Counted from the first letter of the stretch, positions 7,928-17,442 are shown. The stretch: DNA of 64,000 bases from Mycobacterium sp. 1274761.0 (GCF_001668615.1 NZ_LZMC01000055.1:124001-188000), one strand, 5' to 3'. Notes: generated from the sequence alone by a model not told the origin. A program made the numbers and translations.

Positions 7928-8807
7928 CACCCAGGACGCGCAGGGCGTTGCGCTTGAAGATCAGCGGCAGCACGTCGGGCTTCATTTCCAGCGTCTCGAA
8001 GTCACGCCGCCACCGGTCCACCTCGATGTAGGGGTAATCGGTGCCGAACAGCACCTTGGTGCTCAGCGCCCGGTTCGCGGCGCGCACGAGTTGGGGCGGG
8101 AAGTACTTCGGCGACCAGCCCGACAGGTCGATGTAGACGTTGGCCTTGTGCTGGGCGATCGCGATCTGCGCGTCCACCCACGGCACAGCGGGATGCGCCA
8201 TCACGATGGTCAGCTCGGGAAAGTCGGCGGCGACGTCGTCGAGCAGCATCGGGTCGGAGTACCGCAGCTTGACGCCGTGGCCGCCCGGCAGTCCCGACCC
8301 GATGCCGGTTTGGCCGGTGTGGAACAGCGCGGGCAGGCCGGCCTCGGCGATCGCGGCGTACAGCGGGTAGTAGGCGCGGTCGTTGGGTTGAAAGCCCTGC
8401 AGGCTCGGATGGAACTTGAAACCCTTGACGCCCAAGCCGATTTGGGTGTGCAGCTTGCGCAGGGCCTCGTCGCCGGTCAGCGGGTCAACACTGCCGAACG
8501 GGATCAGGATGTCGTTGTTGCGGGCGGCACCGTCGATCAGGTTCTCGATGTCGTTGGGCGCATGCCCAGACACCGTCTGCGCGTCGATGGTGAACACCAC
8601 CGCAGCGGTGTTGCGCTGGCGGTAGTAATCGGCGAGGGAGTCGACGGTCGTCGGCTCCGAGGCCAGCTTGAAGTACTGCTTGGTCGCCTCGAGCAGCCCG
8701 TCGTCGTAGGCGCAGTGGCCGTGGTCGTCGGCTTCGACGTGAGCGTGGATATCGATGGCGTCGATGCCGTCGAAATCGATGCCGTAGGTGTAGATCTCGT
8801 CGGCCAT
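7917..8807 (-). CDS. Amidohydrolase family protein (amidohydrolase 2, TIM barrel)
   Basis: The 296-residue protein shows amidohydrolase-2 metal motifs: D19-I-H21-A-H23 near the N-terminus, GFKFHPSLQGF, ALFHTGQTG, VMAHPAVPW and the late GTDYPYIEVDRW with the catalytic Asp. The group includes decarboxylases (ACMSD, gamma-resorcylate) and lactone hydrolases; which reaction applies cannot be decided here. It overlaps the 3' end of the convergent channel gene by 11 bases. ATG 8807 is the start. A compound inverted repeat lies just upstream. Confidence 0.88.
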   Translation of the reverse strand: MADEIYTYGIDFDGIDAIDIHAHVEADDHGHCAYDDGLLEATKQYFKLASEPTTVDSLADYYRQRNTAAVVFTIDAQTVSGHAPNDIENLIDGAARNNDILIPFGSVDPLTGDEALRKLHTQIGLGVKGFKFHPSLQGFQPNDRAYYPLYAAIAEAGLPALFHTGQTGIGSGLPGGHGVKLRYSDPMLLDDVAADFPELTIVMAHPAVPWVDAQIAIAQHKANVYIDLSGWSPKYFPPQLVRAANRALSTKVLFGTDYPYIEVDRWRRDFETLEMKPDVLPLIFKRNALRVLGVTP

Positions 8808-8823
8808 AGCTGCTCTCCCTCGT

Positions 8824-8872
8824 GATTTCGGCGTGAAAACCCGCGCTGAGCGCGGCTAATCACGCCGAAATC
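8824..8872. repeat. Compound inverted repeat between two same-strand genes
   Basis: A perfect 13-bp inverted repeat has the arms GATTTCGGCGTGA (8824-8836) and TCACGCCGAAATC (8860-8872). Nested in it is a second perfect hairpin CCGCGC-TGA-GCGCGG (8841-8855). It fills nearly the whole gap between the SRPBCC gene and the amidohydrolase gene. It could be a bidirectional terminator without a T tract, or a small dispersed repeat. Confidence 0.8.
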
Positions 8873-8877
8873 GCGGA

Positions 8878-9315
8878 CTAGGCCGGCGCGAAGACGGCCT
8901 TGAACTTGTTCAGCGACTCGCGGATATCGCCTTTGAGCGCGGCCGCGACCACCATGCCGATCGGACCGAACAGCGCCGGGCCGCCAAGATGGACGTCGAA
9001 GGTGACCGTCGACCCGTCACCGGCGGGCTTCACCTTGCCGAGCAGCTTGACCTTGACGCCGCCGACACCGTCGCCGTTGAGCGTCATCGCCTCTGGCGGC
9101 TTGAAGTGGACGATGGTCCACTTGATCCGGTTGGGCATGCCCTTCACCTCGACGATCGACTCCACGACCGTCCCCTTCTCCAGGGTCTCGGGCAGCTTGC
9201 TACGCCACACCCGGTGAATGCTCAGCCACTCCTTGTAACGCGAGAGGTCTGAGGCACACTCCCACGCCTTGTCCGGTGGCAACGGCACGTCAACGGAGAC
9301 AGATAGCTTGGCCAT
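8878..9315 (-). CDS. SRPBCC/START-like protein, toxin of an Rv0909-Rv0910-type pair
   Basis: The 145-residue protein is a close match to remembered Rv0910 of M. tuberculosis, with the same WRSKLPE, EVKGMPNRIKWTIV and DVHLGGPALFGPIGM segments. The fold is a helix-grip barrel that binds hydrophobic ligands. In M. tuberculosis it is listed as the toxin of a pair with Rv0909, but the mechanism is not established. It starts 3 bases after the antitoxin stop, so the two are coupled. Confidence 0.88.
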   Translation of the reverse strand: MAKLSVSVDVPLPPDKAWECASDLSRYKEWLSIHRVWRSKLPETLEKGTVVESIVEVKGMPNRIKWTIVHFKPPEAMTLNGDGVGGVKVKLLGKVKPAGDGSTVTFDVHLGGPALFGPIGMVVAAALKGDIRESLNKFKAVFAPA

Positions 9316-9318
9316 GCG

Positions 9319-9501
9319 TCAGGGGGTCTGCGGATCCGTCTTGTCGACGGCCTTCTTGGCCGCCTCCTGCACCTTGTCGACCTGGCTGGCGTACTTGCCC
9401 TCGGTCTTCTTGTCGACGAGGTCACCGGCCTTGTCGATGGCCGTCTCGACCTTGTCGGCGTTTTTCGATACCAGGTTTTTGACCTTGTCCAGAAATGCCA
9501 T
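9319..9501 (-). CDS. Antitoxin-like small protein (Rv0909 type)
   Basis: The 60-residue product MAFLDKVKNLVSKNADKVET... resembles Rv0909 in length and start. It is a short, highly charged, probably helical protein with many Lys and Asp residues. It lies 17 bases after ctpE and 3 bases before the SRPBCC toxin gene, all on the same strand. Start ATG 9501 gives the family N-terminus; longer readings enter the ctpE frame. By analogy it would neutralise the SRPBCC protein. Confidence 0.85.
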   Translation of the reverse strand: MAFLDKVKNLVSKNADKVETAIDKAGDLVDKKTEGKYASQVDKVQEAAKKAVDKTDPQTP

Positions 9502-9518
9502 GGGCTCAACCCTACAAA

Positions 9519-11903
9519 CTACTTCCACAGCCGTCGACGGTCCCCGATGACGGCGCCCTGCACCCACCATGCCGCTTCGATGAGCGCCGCGCCGGCGACC
9601 CCGATGGCCAGCGCCGTTGACGTCACGGTCAGGTTCGACGGGTCCAGCATGAACGCCTCTTGCGCAAGGGGAATGGAGAAGATCACCACGTACGCCAGAC
9701 CAGACACCGACACCAACCCCACCCGCCACCACTGATAAGGGCGCGCGACGACGGCCAGCACCCACAGCGAGGTCACTAACAACGTGATGAGCGCCGCCGT
9801 CGAGGCCTGCGTCTGTTCTGCCTCGGTGGCGTCGCGGCCCTGGTATGCCGCCAGATACGACGCGAATGTGGCCGCGCCGACTAACAGACCCGACGGCAGC
9901 GCCGACGACAAAACCCGTCGCACGAAACCCGAATGAGCGCGTTCGTTGTTGGGCGCCAGCGACAGGATGAACGCCGGAATGCCGATGGTGAACCAGGCGG
10001 CGATCGTGACGTGGATCGGCTGGAAGGGATACAGCAGCGGGTCGGACCCGAACACCTTCGAGGCCAACCCCGTCACGCCGACCAGAACCGCCAGCAGCAC
10101 CGAGTACACCGTCTTGGTGAGGAACAGATTCGACACCCGTTCGATGTTCCCGATGACGCGACGGCCTTCACCGACGACATACGGCAACGTCGCGAACCTG
10201 TTGTCCAGCAACACGATCTGAGCGACGGCCCGCGACGCGGAGCTTCCCGCGCCCATCGCGACGCCGATGTCGGCGTCCTTCAGAGCCAGCACGTCGTTGA
10301 CGCCGTCGCCGGTCATCGCCACGGTGTGACCGCGCGACTGCAGCGCGTGCACCATGGCCCGCTTCTGGTCGGGCCGGACCCGCCCGAAGGTCGTGCACTC
10401 CTCGATGGTGTCGGCCAACTTGTCAGGGTCGTCGGGAAGTTCGCGGGCGTCCATGGTCTCACCCGCGAGGCCGAGTGAACCCGCCACGGCACCGACCGAC
10501 ACGGCGTTGTCGCCGGAAATGACCTTGATCGAAACGCTCTGCGAAGCAAAGTAATCCAGGGTGTCGCGGGCGTCGGGACGGATGCGCTGTTCGAGGACGA
10601 CCAACGCGACGGGTGTGACGGCACCGGGCGCGTCGGCGTCGTCGACCGGCAGATCGCTTGCCCCCACCAGGAGCACCCGCAGTCCCCGGCTGCCGATCTG
10701 CTCAGCCCGCTCGGCGGTGGGCGACCCCGGGTCCAGCAGCACATCCGGTGCACCGATCACCCAGTTGCCGTGCTCGCCGTAGGACGTCCCACTCCATTTG
10801 GTGGCCGACTTGAACGGCGCGGCCGCGGTCGCCGTCCAGCCCGGCGGCATCTTGTAGGCCTCCGCGATGGCCTGCATGCTGGCGTTGGGCCGAGGATCGT
10901 CGGCGGCCAACTGTGCCAACACGTTTCCCACATCGACCTCGTGGAGCCGCTGCAGGTCGGCCACCCGCATGCCGTTTTCGGTCAGCGTGCCGGTCTTGTC
11001 GGCGCACACGACGTCGACGCGGGCCAGGCCCTCGATCGCGGGCAGTTCATTGACCAGGCACTGCCGCCTGCCCAGCCGGATGACGCCGACGGCGAAGGCG
11101 ATCGAGGTCATCAGCACCAGACCCTCGGGCACCATCGGCACCAGCGCGCCGACCATGCGCAGCACCGAGTCCCGCCAGCCGGCCTCGGTGGTGAACAGCT
11201 GCGTGTAGATGATCAACACGCCCGCCGGAATCAGCAGATACGTGATGAACTGCAAAATCCTGTTGATGCCGCTGCGCAATTCGGATTTGACGAGCGTGAA
11301 CTTGCTGGCTTCCTCGGCGAGCTTGGCGGCGTACGCTTCTCGGCCGACCCTGGTCGCACGGTATGCGCCGCTGCCCGCGACGACGAAGCTGCCCGACTTG
11401 ACCTCGTCGCCGGCGTCCTTGGCGATCGGGTCGGCTTCGCCGCTGAGCAGCGACTCGTCGACTTCGAGGTTGGCTTCTTCGACGATGTCGCCGTCCACCA
11501 CGATCTGGTCGCCGGGGCCGAGCTCGATGATGTCGTCGAGCACGACCTCGCCGGGCAGCATGGCGCTGGCCCCAGACTGCCTGCGCACCAACGGCTTTGC
11601 CTGTCCGACGATCGCGAGCTTGTCCAGCGTCTGCTTGGCGCGCAGCTCCTGGATGATGCCGACTGCGCTGTTGGCGATGATCAGCAAGCCGAACGCGCCG
11701 TTGATCACCGAGCCCGTCGACAACACGATGATCAGCAACACGCCGAGGATCGCGTTGATCCGCGTGAAGACGTTGGCCCGAACGATTTCCGATACGCTGC
11801 GCGCGGCGCTGGTCGGGACGTCGTTGGTCTTGCCTTCGGCGATCCGTTGGGCTACCTCGGTATCTGAGAGTCCTGCGGCGGCAGCGGTGGCGGCCGGGTT
11901 CAT
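9519..11903 (-). CDS. ctpE: P-type cation-transporting ATPase CtpE
   Basis: The 794-residue protein is a P2-type ATPase. The phosphorylation motif DKTGTLT has its Asp at residue 302, [21 protein letters not shown] is the hinge, and SGEADP/LSGEA marks the actuator domain. There are membrane helices at both ends. CtpE of mycobacteria has been linked to Ca2+ uptake. Start ATG 11903 overlaps the stop of the upstream serine hydrolase (ATGA) and gives the length known for CtpE. It is followed closely by the small antitoxin/toxin pair, so all may be one operon. The C-terminal four helices are intact. Confidence 0.93.
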   Translation of the reverse strand: MNPAATAAAAGLSDTEVAQRIAEGKTNDVPTSAARSVSEIVRANVFTRINAILGVLLIIVLSTGSVINGAFGLLIIANSAVGIIQELRAKQTLDKLAIVGQAKPLVRRQSGASAMLPGEVVLDDIIELGPGDQIVVDGDIVEEANLEVDESLLSGEADPIAKDAGDEVKSGSFVVAGSGAYRATRVGREAYAAKLAEEASKFTLVKSELRSGINRILQFITYLLIPAGVLIIYTQLFTTEAGWRDSVLRMVGALVPMVPEGLVLMTSIAFAVGVIRLGRRQCLVNELPAIEGLARVDVVCADKTGTLTENGMRVADLQRLHEVDVGNVLAQLAADDPRPNASMQAIAEAYKMPPGWTATAAAPFKSATKWSGTSYGEHGNWVIGAPDVLLDPGSPTAERAEQIGSRGLRVLLVGASDLPVDDADAPGAVTPVALVVLEQRIRPDARDTLDYFASQSVSIKVISGDNAVSVGAVAGSLGLAGETMDARELPDDPDKLADTIEECTTFGRVRPDQKRAMVHALQSRGHTVAMTGDGVNDVLALKDADIGVAMGAGSSASRAVAQIVLLDNRFATLPYVVGEGRRVIGNIERVSNLFLTKTVYSVLLAVLVGVTGLASKVFGSDPLLYPFQPIHVTIAAWFTIGIPAFILSLAPNNERAHSGFVRRVLSSALPSGLLVGAATFASYLAAYQGRDATEAEQTQASTAALITLLVTSLWVLAVVARPYQWWRVGLVSVSGLAYVVIFSIPLAQEAFMLDPSNLTVTSTALAIGVAGAALIEAAWWVQGAVIGDRRRLWK

Positions 11904-13495
11904 CGCGTAAAGGTTCCCTTGCCGTCGTCGTCGTAGTACTCCAGCGTCAGCTTGTTCCCATCGAACGTCGCCTTGCCGACCGAGCCGGGCGGGGAGTTCT
12001 CGCTCACCCACTCGTAGGTGAAGGAGTTTCCATTCCAATTCATCAGCGGCACAGAGAGCTTCGACCCCAGCTCGAGGTGCAGATTGCCGTCCTTCTCGCT
12101 GACGCGGGCGGGACCCCAGTAGTCGTTGTGGTAGGTGCCGACGTAGGACGACCGCGGCGCCGACGGTGCGGGGTTGGCCGGGGGTTTCTGGCCGACGAGC
12201 GAGCCGACGGGCTTCTCCATCGGCGCCAGCAGGCGGTTGTAGAGCCCGAACCAATCCTCACGCACCTCGCCGAACTGCACGAGATCGGCGAACTGGGCGG
12301 TGAGCGCTTCCGGTACACCCGACGGGGTGGCGTTGGTCAGCGCGATGATCGCGACGTCCGCCGACGGCAGGACGACGAAGTTGGTGCCGGCGCCGAGCTC
12401 GAATGCGCCGGAGTGGCTGAGCTCGGTGCGCGCCGCCGAGGTGGTGCCGACGTTGAACCCGAAACCGTAGAAGCCGCTGCGCATCGCTGGCTCGCTGGCG
12501 GGGCTCGACACGATCTGCGGGGTCACCGCCGGCAGCAGGGCCTTCGGGTCGACGATCGGCTTACCGGCATAGGAACCGTTGGCGAGCACCATTGCCAGCC
12601 AATGCGTCATGTCGTTGACCGACGAGCTGGCACCGCCGGCGGGCGCTTCGGGGTCCGCGTTGCGGGTGTCGAGCGGTTCGTATTTCCCGTCGACGTGAAG
12701 GTGGCCGATGGCGCGGTTGGTGCGGGCGGCGTAGTCGCCGAACCGGAAGCTGGTCGACGGCATGCCGAGAGGCTTGAGCAGTGCCTCGTCGGCGAGCACG
12801 TCCCACGGCTTGCCCGCACCGGCCGCAACCGCCTCGGCGGCCGACGTCAAACCGAAGTTTGTGTAAGCGTATGAAATTCGAAACGGCGCCAACGGTTGGT
12901 TGCGCAGTCGGTCGAGGACATAGCGGCGGTCGTATCCGAGGTCCTCGAGCTTGTCGCCGGCGTGGTCGGGCAGCCCGGACCGGTGCGAGAACATGTCGCC
13001 GATGGTCACCATCTTGGTGACCACGGCGTCAGACAGCCCGAACCACGGCAACTTGTCCACGATTGGCGTGTCCCATCCGATTGCGTTCACACCGACCTGA
13101 TGGGCGACCACCGTCGACGAGATCGATTTGGACACCGAGGCCAACTGAAACACGGTGTCTGCGTCGACCCTGTCCCCCGTCTTGACATCCCTGACTCCGA
13201 ATCCCTTGGCGTACACGGTCTTTCCACCGTGCACGACGGCGACCGCCAGGCCGGGGATGCCGGAGCGCTTCATCAGGTCGTCGGCGATGCCGTCCAGCTT
13301 TGCCACGGCGTTGTCGACGGCGTTGTCCGGCAACGGCATCGCGGGCACGAGCGGCGGCGGCACATCGGAGAGCGTCGGCTTGGCGTCCTCGGCCGCGGGC
13401 TTCGCGTCGTCGCCGGAGTCACCGCCGCACGCCGCCAGTAGGGACATCGCCGCTGCGAATACGATCACTCGGCCAACCGCCAGACGCGCTGCCAT
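11900..13495 (-). CDS. Serine beta-lactamase-like lipoprotein (Rv0907 type)
   Basis: The 531-residue protein starts with a lipoprotein signal and lipobox LLAAC, so it is probably anchored outside the membrane. The catalytic domain has the class C/esterase motifs: S120-V-S-K123, YAYTN (YxN) and LSHSG (HxG) near residue 390. Such proteins include penicillin-binding-protein-like esterases, D-amino peptidases and beta-lactamases. The C-terminal 110 residues form a separate beta-rich domain. The length matches Rv0907. The stop overlaps the ctpE start by ATGA, indicating an operon. Start ATG 13495 is chosen because it directly precedes the signal peptide. Confidence 0.88.
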   Translation of the reverse strand: MAARLAVGRVIVFAAAMSLLAACGGDSGDDAKPAAEDAKPTLSDVPPPLVPAMPLPDNAVDNAVAKLDGIADDLMKRSGIPGLAVAVVHGGKTVYAKGFGVRDVKTGDRVDADTVFQLASVSKSISSTVVAHQVGVNAIGWDTPIVDKLPWFGLSDAVVTKMVTIGDMFSHRSGLPDHAGDKLEDLGYDRRYVLDRLRNQPLAPFRISYAYTNFGLTSAAEAVAAGAGKPWDVLADEALLKPLGMPSTSFRFGDYAARTNRAIGHLHVDGKYEPLDTRNADPEAPAGGASSSVNDMTHWLAMVLANGSYAGKPIVDPKALLPAVTPQIVSSPASEPAMRSGFYGFGFNVGTTSAARTELSHSGAFELGAGTNFVVLPSADVAIIALTNATPSGVPEALTAQFADLVQFGEVREDWFGLYNRLLAPMEKPVGSLVGQKPPANPAPSAPRSSYVGTYHNDYWGPARVSEKDGNLHLELGSKLSVPLMNWNGNSFTYEWVSENSPPGSVGKATFDGNKLTLEYYDDDGKGTFTR

Positions 13496-13516
13496 CACAG
13501 GCAGCACGCTAGCGGG

Positions 13517-13570
13517 TTTCGCGCACGTGAGGAGCGCTATGACTTTCGCGCACGTGAGGAGCGCTATGAC
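13517..13570. repeat. Perfect 27-bp tandem duplication across a stop codon
   Basis: Two identical 27-bp units lie at 13517-13543 and 13544-13570. On the coding (minus) strand the right unit holds the last Ser codon and the TAG stop of the MBL-fold gene, and the left unit repeats them just after it. The coding-strand core AGCGCT...TGCGCGAA is shared with the 32-bp repeats after prrA. Confidence 0.9.
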
Positions 13571-14709
13571 TCCAGCTGCCACCACGGGTGGAAGGGCTCC
13601 GAGTCCTCCGAGTCCGATTGCGGCCACCCTGGTATCAGCCGCTCACCCGGCCGGGGCACCGTCACCTCGACGCCTGCGGGATCGGCGGCGTTGAGCAGTC
13701 GTTCGATGGGCTCGGCCCACGGGTGGGGAGCCAGCCGGAAGGTGGCCCAGTGGATCGGCAGCAGCAGGCCCTTACCGGGTTCGGCGATGTCGAGATGGGC
13801 CCGCACAGCATCCTCGGGGTTCATGTGAATGTCCGGCCACGCCGGATGGTAGGCGCCCACGGGTAGCAGCGATACGTCGAACGGGCCGTGATCGTTGCCG
13901 ATCTCGGCGAAGCTCTTCGTGTATCCGGTGTCGCCGCCGAAGAATGCCCGGTGGCGCGGACCGCTGATCACCCATGACGCCCACAGGGTGGTGTTGCGGG
14001 TGAACAAGCGCCCCGAGAAGTGCCGCGCCGGCGTGCACACCAGCGTCAACTCACCGATCGTGTGGCTCTCATACCAGTCCAGCTCGACGATGCGGCTGTC
14101 GGGGATTCGCCACTTGCGCAAATGGGCTCCGACTCCCAGCGGAACGACGAACGGCGCCCGTTGGCTGCGGGCCAGGGCGACGACGGTGTCGAGGTCCAGG
14201 TGGTCGTAGTGGTCGTGGCTGATGAGCACCGCATCCAGCGCGGGCAGCGCCTCCAGCGGCAGCGGCACATCGTGCATCCGCTCCGGGCCCACGGTTCGCG
14301 ACGGCGAGCACCGCTTGCTCCACACGGGGTCGGTGAGGACGCGATAGCCGTCGACTTCGACGAGGGCCGAGGAGTGGCCGTACCAGCTGATGGCGAGGTC
14401 GACCGGTGTGGTGTCCGCCTTCGCGGGCACCGCCAGTGGGATGGGCTTGCGCGGTCGCGTCCGGTCGCGGGAGCCGAGCAGCTCGCGCAGCAGCAGTCGC
14501 TGCTGCTCGCGGTTCAGGCTCAACGTCGATGCCGGTTCGAGGTTGACGAACACCCCGTCTTGGAGGTGGGGCGATCGGCGGGCAACGGGCCAGATCTCGT
14601 CGGGACGCGCGCCGACGGCGGTCGGCGAGCCCTGCAGCGCCCGCAGCGCCCAGCCGCTGGCTGCGACGGTTATAGTCCCGACCGCGAATCGCAGGGCGGC
14701 GCCGATCAT
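13564..14709 (-). CDS. MBL-fold metal-dependent hydrolase (Rv0906 type)
   Basis: The 381-residue protein is a metallo-beta-lactamase-fold enzyme of the UlaG/NAPE-PLD-like group. The metal motif is H165-D-H167-Y-D169-H170, followed later by CTPARHFSGR, FFGGDTGYTKSF and LLPIHWATF. An N-terminal hydrophobic stretch (residues 3-22) may anchor it or act as a signal. It could be a phosphodiesterase or lactonase; the substrate is unknown. It lies between echA6 (6-base gap) and the serine hydrolase on the same strand. Its 3' end was duplicated, but the reading frame ends normally. Confidence 0.88.
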   Translation of the reverse strand: MIGAALRFAVGTITVAASGWALRALQGSPTAVGARPDEIWPVARRSPHLQDGVFVNLEPASTLSLNREQQRLLLRELLGSRDRTRPRKPIPLAVPAKADTTPVDLAISWYGHSSALVEVDGYRVLTDPVWSKRCSPSRTVGPERMHDVPLPLEALPALDAVLISHDHYDHLDLDTVVALARSQRAPFVVPLGVGAHLRKWRIPDSRIVELDWYESHTIGELTLVCTPARHFSGRLFTRNTTLWASWVISGPRHRAFFGGDTGYTKSFAEIGNDHGPFDVSLLPVGAYHPAWPDIHMNPEDAVRAHLDIAEPGKGLLLPIHWATFRLAPHPWAEPIERLLNAADPAGVEVTVPRPGERLIPGWPQSDSEDSEPFHPWWQLES

Positions 14710-14715
14710 CGACCC

Positions 14716-15450
14716 TCAGGCCCCCTTGAAGTTGGGCCGCCGCTTCTCGATGCGAGCGACCTGCGCCTCGATGACGTCCTGACTCTTCCAGGCCCGATCG
14801 AACAGCTCCTGGTGCTCGGGCCACGGCTCCTCGTAGGCGCCGTCGTCGTTGAGGACACGTTTGGCGTGCTGCAGCGCCAGCGGCGCGAACCCCGCGATCT
14901 CCCGTGCCCAGGCCTGCGCATCGGCCAGCGTGCCGATGCGGTTGGCCATACCGGTCTGCAATGCGACGTCGGCGGTGAGCCGCTCGGCACCGAACAACAT
15001 GCCGCGGGCCCGGCCCGCCCCGACCAACGAGGTGAGCCGACGGATGCTCCAGTTATCAAGCGCCAAACCGTATTTCGCGACGGGAAACTGGAAGTACGCG
15101 TTCGGCGCGACGACCCGCAGGTCGCAGATCAGCGACAGGATGACCCCGGCCCCGATCGCGGGCCCGTTGATCGCACCGATGACCGGTACCGGCGCCGCGT
15201 CGATCGCGAGGTTCAAGGCCTTGGCCTTGTCGGGCAGTTTCTCGGCCATGCCCGCGGCATCGGTCAGGTCGGCGCCCGAACTGAACACGTCACCCTGGCC
15301 GGTGAGCACGATCACGCGAATGTCCTCGGTCGAGGCCTTCTCCACCGCTTCGCGCAGGCTGTCGACGAGCTCGACGTTCAGCGCGTTGCGGCGCTCGGCG
15401 CGCTGCATCTCCAGGGTCAGCACGTCACCGTCGCGGGTCACACCAATCAT
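14716..15450 (-). CDS. echA6: EchA6, enoyl-CoA hydratase/isomerase family
   Basis: The 244-residue protein is a crotonase-fold member matching M. tuberculosis EchA6 in length and sequence: [35 protein letters not shown] and [14 protein letters not shown]. EchA6 is reported to bind acyl-CoA and shuttle fatty acids to FAS-II for mycolic acid synthesis, rather than hydrate enoyl-CoA. The expected catalytic acidic residues are not obvious in the AGVIL and ALDNW regions, in line with that. It faces accD3 across 26 bases, so the two promoters must overlap. Confidence 0.9.
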   Translation of the reverse strand: MIGVTRDGDVLTLEMQRAERRNALNVELVDSLREAVEKASTEDIRVIVLTGQGDVFSSGADLTDAAGMAEKLPDKAKALNLAIDAAPVPVIGAINGPAIGAGVILSLICDLRVVAPNAYFQFPVAKYGLALDNWSIRRLTSLVGAGRARGMLFGAERLTADVALQTGMANRIGTLADAQAWAREIAGFAPLALQHAKRVLNDDGAYEEPWPEHQELFDRAWKSQDVIEAQVARIEKRRPNFKGA

Positions 15451-15476
15451 GAGTCCAGCCTATATAGGGTCGTCAT
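15451..15476. promoter_or_regulatory. Very short divergent promoter region of echA6 and accD3
   Basis: Only 26 bases separate the two start codons. The AT-rich core CTATATAGG (about 15460-15468) could serve as a -10 element in either direction. Both mRNAs would then be leaderless or nearly so, which is common in mycobacteria. Confidence 0.5.
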
Positions 15477-16952
15477 GTGAGCCGGATCGGCGCCCTTGCG
15501 CTACGGGATGCCGTGCTGGACGACGGGTCCTTTCACAGCTGGAATGCCCCGCCGGTGCCCGTCGCGAAAAGCTCCGATTACCGCCGCGCGCTGGCCGACG
15601 CCGAGGCCGCAACGGGGTTGGACGAATCGGTCATCACCGGCGAGGGCCGCGTGCACGGGCGCCGCGTGGCTGTGGTGGTGTCCGAGTTCGATTTCCTGGC
15701 GGGCTCGATCGGGGTAGCCGCCGCCGAGCGGGTCACTGCGGCTGTGCAACGGGCCACCGCCGAGCGGCTGCCGCTGCTGGCGTCGCCGAGCTCGGGCGGC
15801 ACGCGGATGCAGGAGGGCACCGTCGCGTTCCTGCAAATGGTCAAGATCGCCGCGGCCGTCGAGCTGCACAAGCGGGCGAACCTGCCGTTCCTGGTCTACC
15901 TGCGGCACCCCACCACCGGCGGTGTGTTCGCGTCGTGGGGGTCGCTGGGCCACATCACGGCCGCCGAACCGGGCGCGCTGATCGGGTTTCTCGGCCCGCG
16001 CGTCTACCAGCACCTCTACGGCGAGCCGTTCCCCGAAGGCGTGCAGACCGCCGAGAACCTGCAACGCCACGGCGTCCTGGACGCCGTCATCCCGCTGGAG
16101 CGCCTGCGCAGCGCGCTGGACCGGGCGCTGCGAGTGGTCGCCGACCCGCCCGGGCCACCACCGCCGGCGCCGCCGGCCGAGCCGTTGCCCGACCTGCCCG
16201 CCTGGCAGTCGGTGCTGGCCTCGCGGCGGCCCGACCGCCCCGGCGTCGCGCAGCTGCTGCGGCACGGAGCGACGGAATGGACGTTGTTGTCCGGCACGGG
16301 CTTCGGTGAGGCGGCGACGATGTTGCTGGCACTGGCCCGGTTCGGGGGCCAGCCCGCGGTGGTGTTGGGTCAGCAGCGGGGAGGCGAGCTCCTCGGCCCG
16401 GCCGCGCTGCGCGAAGCCCGGCGCGGCATGAGCCTGGCCGCGGGGTTGAAGCTGCCGCTGGTGTCGGTGATCGACACCGCGGGACCGGCCCTGTCGACGG
16501 AGGCCGAGCAGGGTGGGTTGGCCGGTGAGATCGCGCGCTGTCTGGCCGAACTCGTCACGCTCGATACGCCGACGGTGTCGGTGCTGCTCGGGCAGGGCAG
16601 CGGCGGCCCCGCGCTGGCGATGGTGCCTGCGGACCGGGTGTTGGCGGCGCTGCACGGGTGGCTGGCACCGCTGCCACCCGAGGGCGCCAGCGCGATCGTC
16701 TACCGCGATATCGAGCACGCACCGGAACTGGCTGCGGCACAAGGCATCCGGTCAGCGGACCTGCTGCGCGACGGCATCGTCGACGCCGTCGTACCCGAGC
16801 TTCCCGACGCCGCCGATGAACCAATTGGGTTCAGCGAGCGCCTGTCGGCCGCCATTGCCGGCGAACTGTATCGGCTACGCACGGTTCCCGGCGACGTCCG
16901 GCTCGACGCGCGGCTGACGCGCTACCGCCGCATCGGCCTGCCCGATGACTAG
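15477..16952 (+). CDS. accD3: AccD3, acyl/acetyl-CoA carboxylase carboxyltransferase subunit
   Basis: The 491-residue protein has the two crotonase-like halves of a carboxyltransferase. The N-terminal half contains EFDFLAGSIGVAAAERV and SSGGTRMQEGT; the C-terminal half contains GFGEAATMLLALARFGGQP, DTAGPALSTEAEQGG and GQGSGGPALA. It would move carboxyl groups from biotin to an acyl-CoA as part of an ACCase complex feeding fatty or mycolic acid synthesis. A Pro-rich linker (PPGPPPPAPPAEP) joins the halves. The start is GTG 15477. Its stop shares the tetranucleotide CTAG with the stop of the convergent small gene. Confidence 0.9.
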   Translation: MSRIGALALRDAVLDDGSFHSWNAPPVPVAKSSDYRRALADAEAATGLDESVITGEGRVHGRRVAVVVSEFDFLAGSIGVAAAERVTAAVQRATAERLPLLASPSSGGTRMQEGTVAFLQMVKIAAAVELHKRANLPFLVYLRHPTTGGVFASWGSLGHITAAEPGALIGFLGPRVYQHLYGEPFPEGVQTAENLQRHGVLDAVIPLERLRSALDRALRVVADPPGPPPPAPPAEPLPDLPAWQSVLASRRPDRPGVAQLLRHGATEWTLLSGTGFGEAATMLLALARFGGQPAVVLGQQRGGELLGPAALREARRGMSLAAGLKLPLVSVIDTAGPALSTEAEQGGLAGEIARCLAELVTLDTPTVSVLLGQGSGGPALAMVPADRVLAALHGWLAPLPPEGASAIVYRDIEHAPELAAAQGIRSADLLRDGIVDAVVPELPDAADEPIGFSERLSAAIAGELYRLRTVPGDVRLDARLTRYRRIGLPDD

Positions 16953-17200
16953 CCGCCGAGCTCGGAGATCGTCGAGTCCAGCAGGGCCGCCTGCTCGGCG
17001 AGGTCGTGATCGGACGCCTCCGCGCCGCCGGTGCGCTTGATCAGGTCGTCGCGCGAAATCACCTGCAGCGCACCGCGATACTTCTCGGAACCGGCTTCGC
17101 GCGGCGTGATGATCTCGGTGCGGCCTTCGATCAATACCAGCCGAGCCTCGGGGTCGTCGTGCTGCAGCAGTTGTTTCACGTCGTCGACGGAGATCGCCAT
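16949..17200 (-). CDS. Conserved small protein of unknown function
   Basis: The 83-residue, acidic protein MAISVDDVKQLLQHDDPEARLVLIEGRTEII... has an N-terminal helix and a few strands, and no motif I recognise. Its start codon overlaps the stop of the DUF3072 gene in a TGATG, so the two are translationally coupled. Its stop shares CTAG with accD3. Composition and codon use look like the neighbours, so it is likely a real gene. Confidence 0.75.
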   Translation of the reverse strand: MAISVDDVKQLLQHDDPEARLVLIEGRTEIITPREAGSEKYRGALQVISRDDLIKRTGGAEASDHDLAEQAALLDSTISELGG

Positions 17201-17412
17201 CAGTTTCCCCGTCCGGTTTGTTGTTGCAGCCGGTCGATCAGCTCCGAGGCCTGGGCCTTGGTGAGGTTGTCGGGCACTTCTTCGCCGGCCTCCTGGGCCA
17301 GGGTGTTGAGGTAGCTGCGCTGCGGACCCGTCATGGGCTCGTCTCCGGTCACCCAGTCGGACCGGTCTTTCTGCGGGTTCTCCTGCGGCGCGGTGCCGGC
17401 ATCGTCAGTCAT
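17200..17412 (-). CDS. DUF3072 domain protein
   Basis: The 70-residue protein has the DUF3072 pattern PMTGPQRSYLNTLAQEAGEEVPDNLTKAQASELIDRLQ in its second half (residues about 26-65); the first 25 residues look disordered. The domain is a small helical unit found in many actinobacteria and proteobacteria, with no known function. It starts at ATG 17412 and is coupled to the 83-residue gene downstream. Confidence 0.85.
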   Translation of the reverse strand: MTDDAGTAPQENPQKDRSDWVTGDEPMTGPQRSYLNTLAQEAGEEVPDNLTKAQASELIDRLQQQTGRGN

Positions 17413-17442
17413 GGAGCTAGCTATGCCCGCTGACGGTCCGCT

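Noticed and set aside
6461..7930. Long open frame antisense to the potassium channel gene
   Set aside because: It mirrors the coding gene in GC-rich DNA, is very rich in His, Arg and Gly, and shows no known domain.
8824..8872. Standard Rho-independent terminator
   Set aside because: No T tract follows the stem on either side, so I list it as an inverted repeat of unknown role.
10770..11867. Long open frame antisense to ctpE
   Set aside because: The sense strand encodes an intact P-type ATPase; the antisense product has a low-complexity shadow composition.
14020..15480. Long open frame antisense to the MBL gene and echA6
   Set aside because: It spans two well-supported genes on the other strand and has no recognisable domain.
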